DNA of 64,000 nt from Streptomyces mobaraensis NBRC 13819 = DSM 40847 (GCF_017916255.1 NZ_CP072827.1:5977501-6041500), one strand, 5' to 3'. Positions 8,665 to 17,239 are shown, numbered from the stretch's first letter. Numbers and translations: made by a program. Notes: a model not told the origin generated them from the sequence alone.

Positions 8665-10914
8665 GTGACCAACCCCGTGCTGCTGCTCATCGTGATCGTC
8701 CTGCTGGTCCTCCTGGTCGTCGGGCACGGCGTCTGCGTCACCCTTCCCAGGCTGGTGTGGGCCCAATGGCGCACGGTCTGGCGGACGTTCGGCCGGGCGG
8801 CGCCCGTCCCGCCCGATCCGCGCGGCGAACCGGCCGTCCCCGCGTACCCGCGCGTCACCGCCTCCCGCGACCTCCGGGCGGCCTGGTGGGACGGGCTCGA
8901 ACAGCACGAACGGCTGATGGACGACGCCGAACGGTTCCTGGCCGACCGGGTCGGCGACGGGTTCCGGCGGCCGGGACGGAGCGGGACCGGCGGCCCAGGC
9001 TGCCTGATGGTCTTCCTGCGCCCGGCCTTCCTGCTCACGGCCGTCGCCGTCGTGCTGACCGCGACCGCGCTCAACGTCCTTCCGCTGCTGTTCACGCTGA
9101 CGCTGTGGGCGCTGTGCCGGGCCCTGTGGGGCCTGTGGTGGGCGGTGGGGGCGGGGGTCGCGCGGGCGGAGGGCGCACTGCGCCGGGGACGGGCGCCGTG
9201 CCCGTACGCGGACTGCGGACGCGTCATCGAGCGACCGGTCCGGCTGTGCCCGACGTGCCGGGCCCGGCACCGGCGGTTGGTGCCGGACCGGTACGGCGTC
9301 TTCCGGCGCCGCTGCCGCTGCGGTGCCCGCCTGCCCGTCGTCCTGCGCGCACACCGCCTGGACGCGTGCTGCCCGCACTGCGGAAAGGGGCTGCCTCCCG
9401 GGTACGAACGGGCGCGCGTCGTCGTGCTCGTCGGCGGCTCGGCCGCGCAGCGCGCGGGGGCGCACCGGCAGGGGCTGACCGACCTGGGCGTCCCGCCCGG
9501 CACCGAGCCGCCGCTCGTGCGCGCGGCGGGGACGCCCGTCCTGTGGTACGACCCGGCCGGTGACGCTTACGGCAGTCAGGAGTCGGCGGCGGCGCTGGAC
9601 GTCCTGCGCCGGGCCCACGGGGTGATGCTGGTCGTGGACGACCCCGCCGTCCACGGCGACGCCGTGCGTGCCGCCACCCGGGTCCTGCACGTCCTCTTCG
9701 CCCTGCCCCGGCGTTCCCGCCCGCGCCGGCTCGCGCTGCTGTACAGCAGGGCCGTGCGCGGCGACGACACCGCCGTGCGCGCGCGGTTGCGGGCGGCGGG
9801 CGGCGGCCATCTGCTGCGGGCGCTGGACGGTACGGGCATCCCGGTCCGCTGCGTCCCGGCCGCGGCGCTCGGGGGGACGGTGCGGTGGCTGGCCGGTACG
9901 GCCGATGCGGCGGGCACGGGCGCGAGCATGGCGCCGCCGCTCGCGCGCCCGCCGGTGAACGACGCGTTCCGCTTCCCCCGGCACCGCGTCCCCCGCCACG
10001 CACTCCTCCTCGCCCACCTGGCCGGATACCTGGTCGTCCCGCTCGTGCTGACGCTCCTGGAGACGAGCGCGCTGCCGCCGGGCTCCCTCGCGGGCCTGCC
10101 GCAGCGGTACGACAAGTGGCGCCACCCGTTGGCGGATACGGTCCACCAGGTCGACCTGGCCGCGGCCGCCACCCCCGACTGGCCGAAGCTCAGGGCGAGT
10201 TACTCGGCGCCCGGCCACCCGCCGTCCGCGGCGCTGCCGGGCCACGAGGGCTACTGGTCGGTCCGGGGATCCCCGCGGCAGAGCGGCTGGCTGCGGGCGG
10301 ACTTCGGGATGCCGCTGCCGCTGGACGAGGTGTCGGTGGACTTCGACCCGGACAGCGTCACGTCGTTCGCGGCGCCGGCCGACGTGGAGGCCCAGGTCGG
10401 CGCCCGTACGATCGTGCTTTCGGAGAAGCGGTCGCGCGGCGAGAAGTCGGGCCCCGTCCTCACGAAGACGTACGGCTACGACGTCAGGGTCCCGGAGCCC
10501 GTCGACTCGGTCCGCGTCGGCCTCAGTTCCCTCTTCGACAAGAGCGGCAGGGAGGCGCGGAAGCTCCGCCTGCGCGAGGTCAACCTCCGCTGGTCCAGCT
10601 CCGACGCCCTGCGCCTGCGCCCGATGGACGGCGGGGGGCTCGCCGTGCGGAACACCACCGCGCGCGACCTCGCCGTCGCGGTCCGCCCACCCCTGCTGCC
10701 CGCGGGCTGGCGCGCCACCCCGGTCGGGCGCCCGCCCCGGATCCTGCGGGCGCACGCCGCGTTCGAGGCGCGCTGGCGGATCACGGCCCCGGACGGGATC
10801 ACCGGCCGCGCGCCCGTCGCCTACGCCGTCGACATCACCGAGGACGGCCGCACCGTGACGGCACGCTGCCTGGCCCTCCTCACCGCCGCGCTGCGGGCCG
10901 AGCCGCTCTGCTGA
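8665..10914 (+). CDS. Membrane-bound pseudo-GTPase with discoidin-like C-terminal domain
   Basis: A 749-residue protein with an N-terminal transmembrane helix (residues 4-22), a helical hairpin in the membrane (about 117-162), two zinc ribbons (CPYADC and CPTC; CRC, CCPHC) and a third membrane segment at about 445-467. Between the ribbons and the last helix is a domain that parallels the preceding GTPase: LPPGYERARVVVLVGGSA mirrors LPEGYLRTPGRLVALVGPAG, but the GxGKS lysine and serine are gone. WYDPAGD replaces LDTAGG. The last ~280 residues contain GWLRADFGMPLPLDEVSVDF, reminiscent of a discoidin/F5-8C beta sandwich, probably outside the membrane. It likely anchors the system. It ends 32 bases from the convergent NACHT gene. 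Confidence 0.65.
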   Translation: MTNPVLLLIVIVLLVLLVVGHGVCVTLPRLVWAQWRTVWRTFGRAAPVPPDPRGEPAVPAYPRVTASRDLRAAWWDGLEQHERLMDDAERFLADRVGDGFRRPGRSGTGGPGCLMVFLRPAFLLTAVAVVLTATALNVLPLLFTLTLWALCRALWGLWWAVGAGVARAEGALRRGRAPCPYADCGRVIERPVRLCPTCRARHRRLVPDRYGVFRRRCRCGARLPVVLRAHRLDACCPHCGKGLPPGYERARVVVLVGGSAAQRAGAHRQGLTDLGVPPGTEPPLVRAAGTPVLWYDPAGDAYGSQESAAALDVLRRAHGVMLVVDDPAVHGDAVRAATRVLHVLFALPRRSRPRRLALLYSRAVRGDDTAVRARLRAAGGGHLLRALDGTGIPVRCVPAAALGGTVRWLAGTADAAGTGASMAPPLARPPVNDAFRFPRHRVPRHALLLAHLAGYLVVPLVLTLLETSALPPGSLAGLPQRYDKWRHPLADTVHQVDLAAAATPDWPKLRASYSAPGHPPSAALPGHEGYWSVRGSPRQSGWLRADFGMPLPLDEVSVDFDPDSVTSFAAPADVEAQVGARTIVLSEKRSRGEKSGPVLTKTYGYDVRVPEPVDSVRVGLSSLFDKSGREARKLRLREVNLRWSSSDALRLRPMDGGGLAVRNTTARDLAVAVRPPLLPAGWRATPVGRPPRILRAHAAFEARWRITAPDGITGRAPVAYAVDITEDGRTVTARCLALLTAALRAEPLC

Positions 10915-10946
10915 AGGCCGGGAGGCCGCTGATGGCACCGGAGGCT

Positions 10947-13553
10947 TCAACCGCCGCCGGACGGCGGGGTCCACCGGGGCCCGGCGAAGTCGGCGAGCGC
11001 CGCGGCGAGCCCGGGATCCACGTGCGGCGACGGGCCGGTCGAGAGGACGAAGTACCACCCCTCACCCATGCGGGAGCGGCGGGGCGGACGCGGGGCGTCG
11101 GCGAGGAGCCGGACCTGGAGCGCGTGGAAGCGCGCGTCCCGGCCCCGGACGATCGCGCGGCGCACGGTGATCTCCTCGACGTGCCGCCACGCGTAGGAGC
11201 GCCGCCTGCGCCCGAACACGGAGGTGACCCCGTCCCGGGTCAGCTCCAGTTCCAGCGGCCGTCGCGGCTTGAGGAAGCCCACCGCGGTGATCAGCGCACC
11301 GAGGAAGGGCCAGAAGACCAGGCTCAGCCACGCCATCGGCTGGTGCCACTGCCCGCTCACGCTCATCCGGACGACGAAGGTGCCCATGATCACCCCGACC
11401 ACGGCCCAGTGGGCCAGCGGAAGCGTCCGCGACCGGCCGCGCAGGCGGTAGTGGTCCGCCGTGCGTTCCACCGTGGACTCGCGGGGGTCCGAGAGCTTGG
11501 GGAAGGGGACCGCCCAGGGGGCGGACCCGGCCGTTCCGCGGGCCTCGGCCCGCCGCCCGGCCAGATGCTCCTGGAGCCTGCGGTTGCGGAAGCGGTAGGT
11601 GCCGCCCGACACCTGCAACAGGCCCGCCGCGCGCGCGTCCCGCAGGAACGCCATCAGCGACCAGGGCACCCGGCCCGCCACCGCGAGGGAGCACTTGGCC
11701 AGCAGCCAGCGGCTCCACGGGCTGAGCAGCACCAGCATGGCCGAGGCACCCGCGCAGGAGCCGATCACCGCCTTCCAGCCGCCGCTCCCGCCGTCGAGCC
11801 AGAGGAACGCGCTGGTGCCCACCCCGATCAGCGGGGCCACCAGCGTCAGCGTCGTGACGAGCGCGCTCCGCTCGCCGCGCAGGAGTTCGTCGGGGGTCGC
11901 GGCGTCCACGGTGTCGGCGGGGGCCGCGTACACGATCATCAGCAGGACGGGCAGGACGCCGCCGACGGACAGCGACACCAGTAGGGGGTCCCCCGCCACG
12001 GCGTACAGGGCCAGGAGGAGGACGACGAGGACGGGACCGCCCGTGAGCACCGCGAGGCGGACCAACGGGCCCACGCGCGCGTGCCGGTCGAGAGAGCGCA
12101 GGGCCCGGACGAACAGCAGCGGATTGGCGCTGCGGCGCGGTTCGGCCAGGCGCTCGCCGAACCACGCGGTGGTCACGGTCCGGGCGAGGGCCGCGGTGAC
12201 GACCCCGATCGCCACCTCGGTCGAGCCGAGGAAGTCGGTCGACGGCGAACCGCCCGCCGCGCCGGACATGCCCGCCTTGACGGCGAAGGACAGCAGGATC
12301 CCGGTCACCAGCAGCGCCGGCAGGGCCAGCAGCCGGGGCAGCGGCGCCGTGTGCAGCCGCCACCAGGCCAGTTCGGACTCGCCGCGCCGGTTCAGCAGCA
12401 GCGCCAGGTACGACAGCCAGGCGTGGGCCCGTTCGGCGTCCCAGGTGCGCGGCGCGTGCAGCCGGCCGGGGTGCGCGGGCACCGGGGGGAACGCGGCGGG
12501 CACGATCCGGTCGAGCAGGTGCGCCTCGACGGCATCCCGGGTCGGGAAGCGCTCGCGGTCCGCCAGCGTGCCCGGGTCGGCGGGGCCCTGCTCGTACGCC
12601 CGGCGCGCCAGCCACACCATCAGCGGGCTGCTCAGGGCCCAGGCGGCCGGCGCGGCGGGTTCTTCGCGCAGGGTTTTCAGCAGCGGTGCCCACGCGGCGG
12701 CGCGGGACCGGGGCCGGGCCTTGCGGAGGTACTCCGCCACCTCGCCGGGGCGCAGCGGCAGCGACTCGATCACCGTGGAGTGCCGCAGCCCCTTGCCCTG
12801 CCGGTCGAGGTGGGCGTACTCGGCCGTCCGGGAGACCAGGACCACGTCGCCCCCGCCGCCGAGGCCCGTGTCGAGCGCGTCGAGGACCTCGGCGCGGCGG
12901 TGCTCGGGCAGTTCGTCGAGGCCGTCGAGGACGGGCAGTACGCGGCGTTCGAGGACGAGCCGGCGGGCCGGGTGGACGCCGTCCACGGACGGCAGGCCGG
13001 GGTGGTCCCGGCGCAGCCGGTCGACCAGCCACTCGGCGAGCGACTGCCGCCGGGCGTCCCAGGACTCCAGCGACAGCATGAGCGGGACCGGCACGTCGTC
13101 CTCGCCCTGGGTGAGCCGGCGGGCGAGGAGTTCGAGGGTGAGCAGGACGGACAGCACGGTCTTGCCGGACCCGGCGGTGCCCAGGACGACCAGCCGCCGC
13201 CGGGGCCCGAGCCCGAGGAACGTCCCGGCGATGGTGTCGGTCCCGGAGCCGGCGGGCGGGTGCTTCCCGGCGGACGCCACGCGCCGGCTGGGCGTCCAGC
13301 GCACGGGCAGCGGCTCGGGGTCCGTCATGTCCCAGGCGTCGGCCTCGGCCCGCCACCGGTGGAGGAGGCTGCGGGCGAGTCGTCGCTCGGCCGCGGCGAG
13401 CGGGGCGTCGTCGTCGGGCGGCGGGTGCTCCATCCGCAGCGTCACGTTGAGGTCGCCCCGGAGGATCCCGATCTGGATCAGGTACTCGGCCGTGCAGTCG
13501 ACCGCGGTGTTGATGATGTCCGGCTCGCCGCCGGTGCCCGTCCGCCTCACCAT
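10947..13553 (-). CDS. NACHT-family NTPase with membrane segments and N-terminal amyloid-like motif
   Basis: An 868-residue STAND/NACHT NTPase. Residues 15-37 hold N-x(10)-I-Q-I-G-x-x-x-G-D-L-N-V, the spacing of RHIM-like amyloid motifs. Walker A is VVLGTAGSGKT (residues 122-132) and Walker B is VLPVLDGLDELPEH. The middle carries about six hydrophobic helices (for example ALPALLVTGILLSFAV), followed by the element PWSLMAFLRDARAAGLLQ and YRFRNRRLQEHLAGR usual after NACHT-TM modules. Two more membrane helices and a PH-like beta domain (LELELTRDGVTSVFGRRRRS) end the protein. Such proteins are sensors or switches in antiphage and self/non-self responses. ATG 13553 follows the 280-residue gene by 43 bases on the same strand. 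What it senses is unknown. Confidence 0.85.
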   Translation of the reverse strand: MVRRTGTGGEPDIINTAVDCTAEYLIQIGILRGDLNVTLRMEHPPPDDDAPLAAAERRLARSLLHRWRAEADAWDMTDPEPLPVRWTPSRRVASAGKHPPAGSGTDTIAGTFLGLGPRRRLVVLGTAGSGKTVLSVLLTLELLARRLTQGEDDVPVPLMLSLESWDARRQSLAEWLVDRLRRDHPGLPSVDGVHPARRLVLERRVLPVLDGLDELPEHRRAEVLDALDTGLGGGGDVVLVSRTAEYAHLDRQGKGLRHSTVIESLPLRPGEVAEYLRKARPRSRAAAWAPLLKTLREEPAAPAAWALSSPLMVWLARRAYEQGPADPGTLADRERFPTRDAVEAHLLDRIVPAAFPPVPAHPGRLHAPRTWDAERAHAWLSYLALLLNRRGESELAWWRLHTAPLPRLLALPALLVTGILLSFAVKAGMSGAAGGSPSTDFLGSTEVAIGVVTAALARTVTTAWFGERLAEPRRSANPLLFVRALRSLDRHARVGPLVRLAVLTGGPVLVVLLLALYAVAGDPLLVSLSVGGVLPVLLMIVYAAPADTVDAATPDELLRGERSALVTTLTLVAPLIGVGTSAFLWLDGGSGGWKAVIGSCAGASAMLVLLSPWSRWLLAKCSLAVAGRVPWSLMAFLRDARAAGLLQVSGGTYRFRNRRLQEHLAGRRAEARGTAGSAPWAVPFPKLSDPRESTVERTADHYRLRGRSRTLPLAHWAVVGVIMGTFVVRMSVSGQWHQPMAWLSLVFWPFLGALITAVGFLKPRRPLELELTRDGVTSVFGRRRRSYAWRHVEEITVRRAIVRGRDARFHALQVRLLADAPRPPRRSRMGEGWYFVLSTGPSPHVDPGLAAALADFAGPRWTPPSGGG

Positions 13554-13596
13554 GTCCGTCCGCCCCCGTCGTCACGCTGTCCGTTGCCGCGAAGCC

Positions 13597-14439
13597 TCAG
13601 CCCTTCTTCGGCGTTCCGTGGAGGCGCACCGTGCCGAGGATCCGCATGACCGTCGAGTCCGGCAGCTCGTCCCGTACGCCCGTGGCGCCGTAGAGGACCC
13701 AGGCGACGTAGCCGCCCGCGGAGTTCCTGAACCCGAAGGCGACGGCCTTGCCGTCGGTCGAGCACCTGTTCTTCCGGGGCGCGTTCCTGGACCGGGCCCA
13801 GGCGATGCTGCCCTTGACGCCGGACTTGGTGGTGTACGGCCTGGCCGTCCTGTCGGAGATGATGCTCTTCTTGTCCGGCTGTGTGTAGCCGCCGTACACC
13901 CACACGGCGGCCTCGTTGACGGCGACGCGGTCGGTGTCCGGCGCCCCCTTGGCTCCCTTGGTGCCGGCCCCCGCCAGCTCGGTGCCCACCACGCGGCCGT
14001 TCGTGTCGATGTCGGGCACGCACCACTCGTCCCGGAGGGACGCGAATCCGCTCGCCAGAACGATGAACTTGCCCCAGTTCGCGGGGACGTCGGGGTCGAT
14101 CGCGCTGTCCCGGAAGCCGTAGTGCGCGGCCGGATCCTTGACGTCCCACTCCGGCGGCACGTCGAAAGCGGTGCCGAACTCGGGGTTGACGACGACCTTC
14201 CAGCCCGGGACGGTCGGCCGTTCGGCCGCACCGGCGCGCGGAGTGGTGCTCGGCGACGCGGACGCGGACGCCGACGCTCTCGGGCCGGGCGAAGCGCCCG
14301 CCGCCTCCTCCGCCGTCCCGCCGCCGCCCAGCAGCGGGGCTCCGGCGACGCCGACGGCCGCGAGCACGGTCACGACGGCGGCGACCGCGACGGCCTTCGC
14401 CCGGCGCCCGGTCCCCGTGGACGGCTCTCGTAACGGCAT
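13597..14439 (-). CDS. Membrane-anchored extracytoplasmic hypothetical protein
   Basis: A 280-residue protein with a basic N-terminus (REPSTGTGRRAK), a hydrophobic helix at residues 15-37 (AVAVAAVVTVLAAVGVAGAP), a low-complexity Ala/Ser/Pro linker (about 40-75), and a folded domain with Trp-rich segments and two Cys (EWCVPDID, KNRCSTDGKAV) that could pair outside the cell. There is no lipobox, so it is an anchor or uncleaved signal. I do not recognise the domain. It precedes the NACHT gene by 43 bases and may be its co-transcribed partner. No ribosome site is evident at ATG 14439; TATCGT lies 7 bases upstream on the minus strand, so a leaderless transcript is possible. Confidence 0.7.
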   Translation of the reverse strand: MPLREPSTGTGRRAKAVAVAAVVTVLAAVGVAGAPLLGGGGTAEEAAGASPGPRASASASASPSTTPRAGAAERPTVPGWKVVVNPEFGTAFDVPPEWDVKDPAAHYGFRDSAIDPDVPANWGKFIVLASGFASLRDEWCVPDIDTNGRVVGTELAGAGTKGAKGAPDTDRVAVNEAAVWVYGGYTQPDKKSIISDRTARPYTTKSGVKGSIAWARSRNAPRKNRCSTDGKAVAFGFRNSAGGYVAWVLYGATGVRDELPDSTVMRILGTVRLHGTPKKG

Positions 14440-14491
14440 GGTCAGTACGATAGCGCCTGCTCTTACGAGGGAGCCGTTGCCGGGAGAAGCG

Positions 14492-15571
14492 CTACGAGGC
14501 GGGCCAAGGCGGCCGGGAACCGCCCGGGTTCGCCCTCACGGCCGGGTACGAGGTGATCGCCGGCCCCGGCCCGTTTCCGGTCCTGTCGGAGCGGTCCGCC
14601 GCCTGGCCGGTCGCCGCCAGCAGGTCGAGCCCGAGCGGGGTGCACCAGTGCCAGGCGACGTTGCCGTCCCGCTGGGTGCAGATCAGCCGGGCGGCACGCA
14701 GGGCTTTGGCGTGTTCCGAGGCGGAGGACTTGCCGATGCGCAGTTCCCTGGCTATCTCGGTGGTGGTGCGCTGCCGCACGAGCAGGTGGAGCACGGCGGC
14801 CCGGGTCCGTCCGAGCAGGGCGGCGAGACCGGTGGGCGAGGCGCTGTCGGGTCCCGGGCCGAGCAGGGGGAGGGTGGCCGTCGAGGCGTAGAGCAGGACG
14901 CTGGGGCCGTCGTCCCGCAGCGCCACCAGCGGCCGTCCCTGCCAGAGGACGGAGGGGAGCAGGACGACGCCGTGCCCGGACAGGTGCCCTTCCGCGTCCT
15001 CGGGGCAGTCGTAGATCAGCGTGGTGCCCTCCCACCGGCCTCCGGGACCCAGACCCGCGAGCGTCGTGAGGAGGCCGTGGTCGGCCAACAGCCGGGTACG
15101 CCAGGCCCGTTCGGTGTCGAACGCGGACCGCACATGGTTCCAGGAGCCGGCCAGGACGGTGTCGTAGGCGTCCCGCAGGGCGTCCTCGAGCAACTGCCAG
15201 GCTTCCCGGTCCTGGCAGGCCAGCCGCCGTACCCACGGCGTCCGCGGACGGACGGCCGGGCAGACGTGGTCCAGATCCGACCGGACGCGCGCGGCCGGGC
15301 TGCGGAGCACGGTGTCCAGCCCGTCCTCCAGCCCCCGGCTGAGGGGATCGAGGAACATGGGGCCGCGCGCCGAGGGCGGGACGAGGGACGTCAGGATCCC
15401 GGCCCGGACGGGAAGCGCCCGCCGCGTCCGGCGCTGCCATCCGCTCAATACCGGCGGTAAGGAACGGCGTTGCAGCAGGGCCATGGCGGTGACCAGTTCC
15501 GTCAACGGCGCCGGTTCCGCCGCGAAGGACACGCGCAGCAGGTCCTCCGCGGTGAAGTGGAGACGCAGCAT
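14492..15571 (-). CDS. ArsR-like winged-helix transcriptional regulator
   Basis: A 359-residue cytoplasmic regulator of the long ArsR-like type common in Streptomyces. The first ~250 residues (from LHFTAEDLLRVSFA) form an effector domain with the segment HGVVLLPSVLWQGRPLV. The DNA-binding domain follows: RTRAAVLHLLVRQRTTTEIA then LRIGKSSASEHAKALRAARL, a textbook recognition helix, then the wing TQRDGNVAWHWCTPLG. ATG 15571 is chosen because MLRLHF is the usual start and AGAGAGG lies upstream; an in-frame start at 15694 would add 41 Arg/Gly-rich residues that look like translated leader. It diverges from the next plus-strand gene. Its target is unknown; autoregulation is plausible. Confidence 0.85.
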   Translation of the reverse strand: MLRLHFTAEDLLRVSFAAEPAPLTELVTAMALLQRRSLPPVLSGWQRRTRRALPVRAGILTSLVPPSARGPMFLDPLSRGLEDGLDTVLRSPAARVRSDLDHVCPAVRPRTPWVRRLACQDREAWQLLEDALRDAYDTVLAGSWNHVRSAFDTERAWRTRLLADHGLLTTLAGLGPGGRWEGTTLIYDCPEDAEGHLSGHGVVLLPSVLWQGRPLVALRDDGPSVLLYASTATLPLLGPGPDSASPTGLAALLGRTRAAVLHLLVRQRTTTEIARELRIGKSSASEHAKALRAARLICTQRDGNVAWHWCTPLGLDLLAATGQAADRSDRTGNGPGPAITSYPAVRANPGGSRPPWPAS

Positions 15572-16019
15572 CCCGTACCTCTCTCTTCCGCGGGCACCTG
15601 CCCGCGCCCCGCGCGACCGGTGCGCGCCGGCCGCGGTTCGGCCAGGACCGAACCGCTCGTACCACAGGGGTCCCGCCACGATTATGAGAAGCACGGTCAG
15701 CCGACCGGAAGCGGTAATCGGACGATGTGGCGGAGCCGCGCCCGGTGCTCGTGCGCCGGGCTCGGGCTCCCCCGGGGGACGGAGCTCCCGTCCGGCCGGG
15801 GCCCGGGTCCCGGCCGCGCCGCTCTCGGCGGGGCCGCCCGGCGGTCACGGGGGTGCCGCCGGGCCCTCGCCGGGACCACCGACGACGACCCGGCCCGCGT
15901 CACCCTCGTCACGGACGCGGGCTCCGGCTACCCGGGGGTGCCCTGTCGTCGGGAGTCCGCCCGGACGGGCGGGGCGCCGCCCGTCCGGGCGGACGGTACG
16001 GCGCATAGAATCCGATTCC
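15572..16019. other. 448-base divergent intergenic region
   Basis: This stretch separates the ArsR-like gene from the small gene at 16020. Several overlapping ORFs cross it on both strands, but their Pro/Arg/Gly-rich translations and lack of ribosome sites make them unlikely genes. Two features stand out at its right end: a perfect 12-bp inverted repeat at 15961-15988 and a consensus-like -10 element TAGAAT at 16006-16011. The remainder shows nothing I can interpret. Confidence 0.5.
15961..16011 (+). promoter_or_regulatory. Candidate leaderless promoter overlapped by a palindrome
   Basis: CCGGACGGGCGG and CCGCCCGTCCGG form a perfect 12-bp inverted repeat (15961-15972 and 15977-15988, 4-base loop). 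Eighteen bases after it comes TAGAAT (16006-16011), a good -10 hexamer located 8 bases before ATG 16020. Transcription would start about 7 bases past the -10, at or next to the ATG, giving a leaderless mRNA; no ribosome site is visible. The palindrome covers the -35 position and could be a repressor operator, for instance of the divergent ArsR-like protein, or simply a stable stem. Confidence 0.4.
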
Positions 16020-16379
16020 ATGCCGAAGCCTGATGAGCTGATCGTCCGGATCGCCGCCCGCGTGGAGTCCGGGCAGAACAGTCGGATGTCCCTGACCGTC
16101 GTCACTGGTGGTGCCGTCATCACCGGCCGACTGGCCCCTGAGGCCATGTGGCGGCGGAGGGTGTCGGAGGTGCTGGGGGACTCCGCCGAACTGGGCGAGT
16201 TCGCCGACGTCTTCGACGCCCCCGCGAAGAAGGAAGGGCCGCCCACGCACCTGCACTTTCACGTCGCCCGGATTCTGCAGGGCACGGTGGGCATCCCGGA
16301 GACGGGTGGGATGTACCGCGTGGCGATCGAGGACGTCAGTGCCTGGACCATGGGCGACTTCAGCTATTCCGATCAGTGA
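16020..16379 (+). CDS. Small hypothetical protein
   Basis: A 119-residue protein of unknown function, probably cytoplasmic. It begins MPKPDELIVRIAARVESG, has a beta-rich core (SLTVVTGGAVITGRLAPEAM) and ends GMYRVAIEDVSAWTMGDFSY, a small alpha/beta fold without a known motif. The phrase PPTHLHFHVARI is His-rich and could bind metal, but that is speculative. It has no ribosome site and may be translated from a leaderless transcript. A strong bidirectional hairpin lies between it and the convergent DNA-binding gene. In Streptomyces I recall similar small proteins near EspR-like regulators, but cannot name a family. Confidence 0.7.
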   Translation: MPKPDELIVRIAARVESGQNSRMSLTVVTGGAVITGRLAPEAMWRRRVSEVLGDSAELGEFADVFDAPAKKEGPPTHLHFHVARILQGTVGIPETGGMYRVAIEDVSAWTMGDFSYSDQ

Positions 16380-16499
16380 CCGCCCCTTCCGCCCCTTCCG
16401 TCTCTTCCGGCTCTCCCGACTCTTCCGACCGGTGATCCGTCGTCCCGTCGTCTGACCCGTCGTCGGCGGCCCGCCGGTGACGAGCGGCCCGCCGGTGAC

Positions 16500-16533
16500 G
16501 AGGGGCCCGCCGGGACGCGCCGGCGGGCCCCTC
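16500..16533. terminator. Bidirectional hairpin terminator
   Basis: GAGGGGCCCGCCGG (16500-16513) and its exact complement CCGGCGGGCCCCTC (16520-16533) form a 14-bp stem with a 6-base loop, centred between two convergent genes. The preceding bases contain two direct copies of CGGCCCGCCGGTGACGAG-like sequence that partly repeat the left arm. The position and symmetry fit a terminator serving both genes. Confidence 0.75.
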
Positions 16534-16625
16534 GGCCCTTCGAACGGTCTTCCGGGGCCGCCCGGACGGGTTGCCCCGGGCCGCACCGTCGTGCCCGAGG
16601 GGCGCGAGCGGCCGGGCCCGTCCGG

Positions 16626-17057
16626 TCAGCGGTCCTCGCCGGCCTGACGCTCGCGTACCGCCCGCTCGACGAACTCCACCAGGTCCGCGTGCGAGCTCGA
16701 CAGCCGGCCCGTGCCGGTGATGTCGCCGGAGTGCAGCGCGATGAGGTAGCGCAGCCGCAGGGCGATCTCGTCGACGATCTCCTCCCTGCTCCGCTGGAGG
16801 AAGAGCGGGTCGACCCCGAAGTATTCGGCGAGCGCGGCCAACCGGGCGTCGGTGGTGGCCACTTGTTCGCCCTTGCGGAGCTTGCCGAGCGTCACGTGAG
16901 AGACGACCGTCTCGCCCGCCGCCTTGTTGACGGCGTCGGCGATGTGGCGGTCCGACGGCGGTTCCGCGCCGTCGGGGCCGCCTCGCGCCCGCAGGTAGTC
17001 CAGCTTCTGCGCGAGGGGCAACGAGGCTGCGGCGCAAGCTGAGTTCACGTCTCTCAT
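16626..17057 (-). CDS. EspR-like helix-turn-helix DNA-binding protein
   Basis: A 143-residue protein with an N-terminal XRE-type domain of the actinobacterial EspR-like class: LAQKLDYLRARG, then PSDRHIADAVNKAAGETVVS (first helix pair) and HVTLGKLRKGEQVATTDARL, then ALAEYFGVDPLFLQ. The C-terminal half (EEIVDEIALRLRYLIALHSG and onward) is a dimerisation-type helix. ATG 17057 starts just before the conserved domain; ATG 17093 would add 12 residues, and neither has a strong ribosome site. EspR proteins act as nucleoid-associated or local regulators. It faces away from the biosynthetic cluster and might influence it across the shared control region, but that is inference. Confidence 0.8.
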   Translation of the reverse strand: MRDVNSACAAASLPLAQKLDYLRARGGPDGAEPPSDRHIADAVNKAAGETVVSHVTLGKLRKGEQVATTDARLAALAEYFGVDPLFLQRSREEIVDEIALRLRYLIALHSGDITGTGRLSSSHADLVEFVERAVRERQAGEDR

Positions 17058-17239
17058 GACCACTTTTTTACTCGGTTGCCGCCGGTTACCCATAGGTATG
17101 GTCCAAAGCTGTGGGGATGGTCACCGGAGATTGCCGACAAATCATCCCTGGAAGGTGACGTTCCGGTTACCGGGTGTGTGTCATGCGATGGGCTGCACAT
17201 GAACGGATGGCTGCATTCCACTTGCAGAACAACGCAGTT

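Noticed and set aside
7216-11058. A 1280-codon open frame on the minus strand
   Set aside because: It lies antisense to the GTPase and pseudo-GTPase genes, is rich in Arg, Gly, Pro and Ala with no motif or ribosome site, and is a third-position GC artefact.
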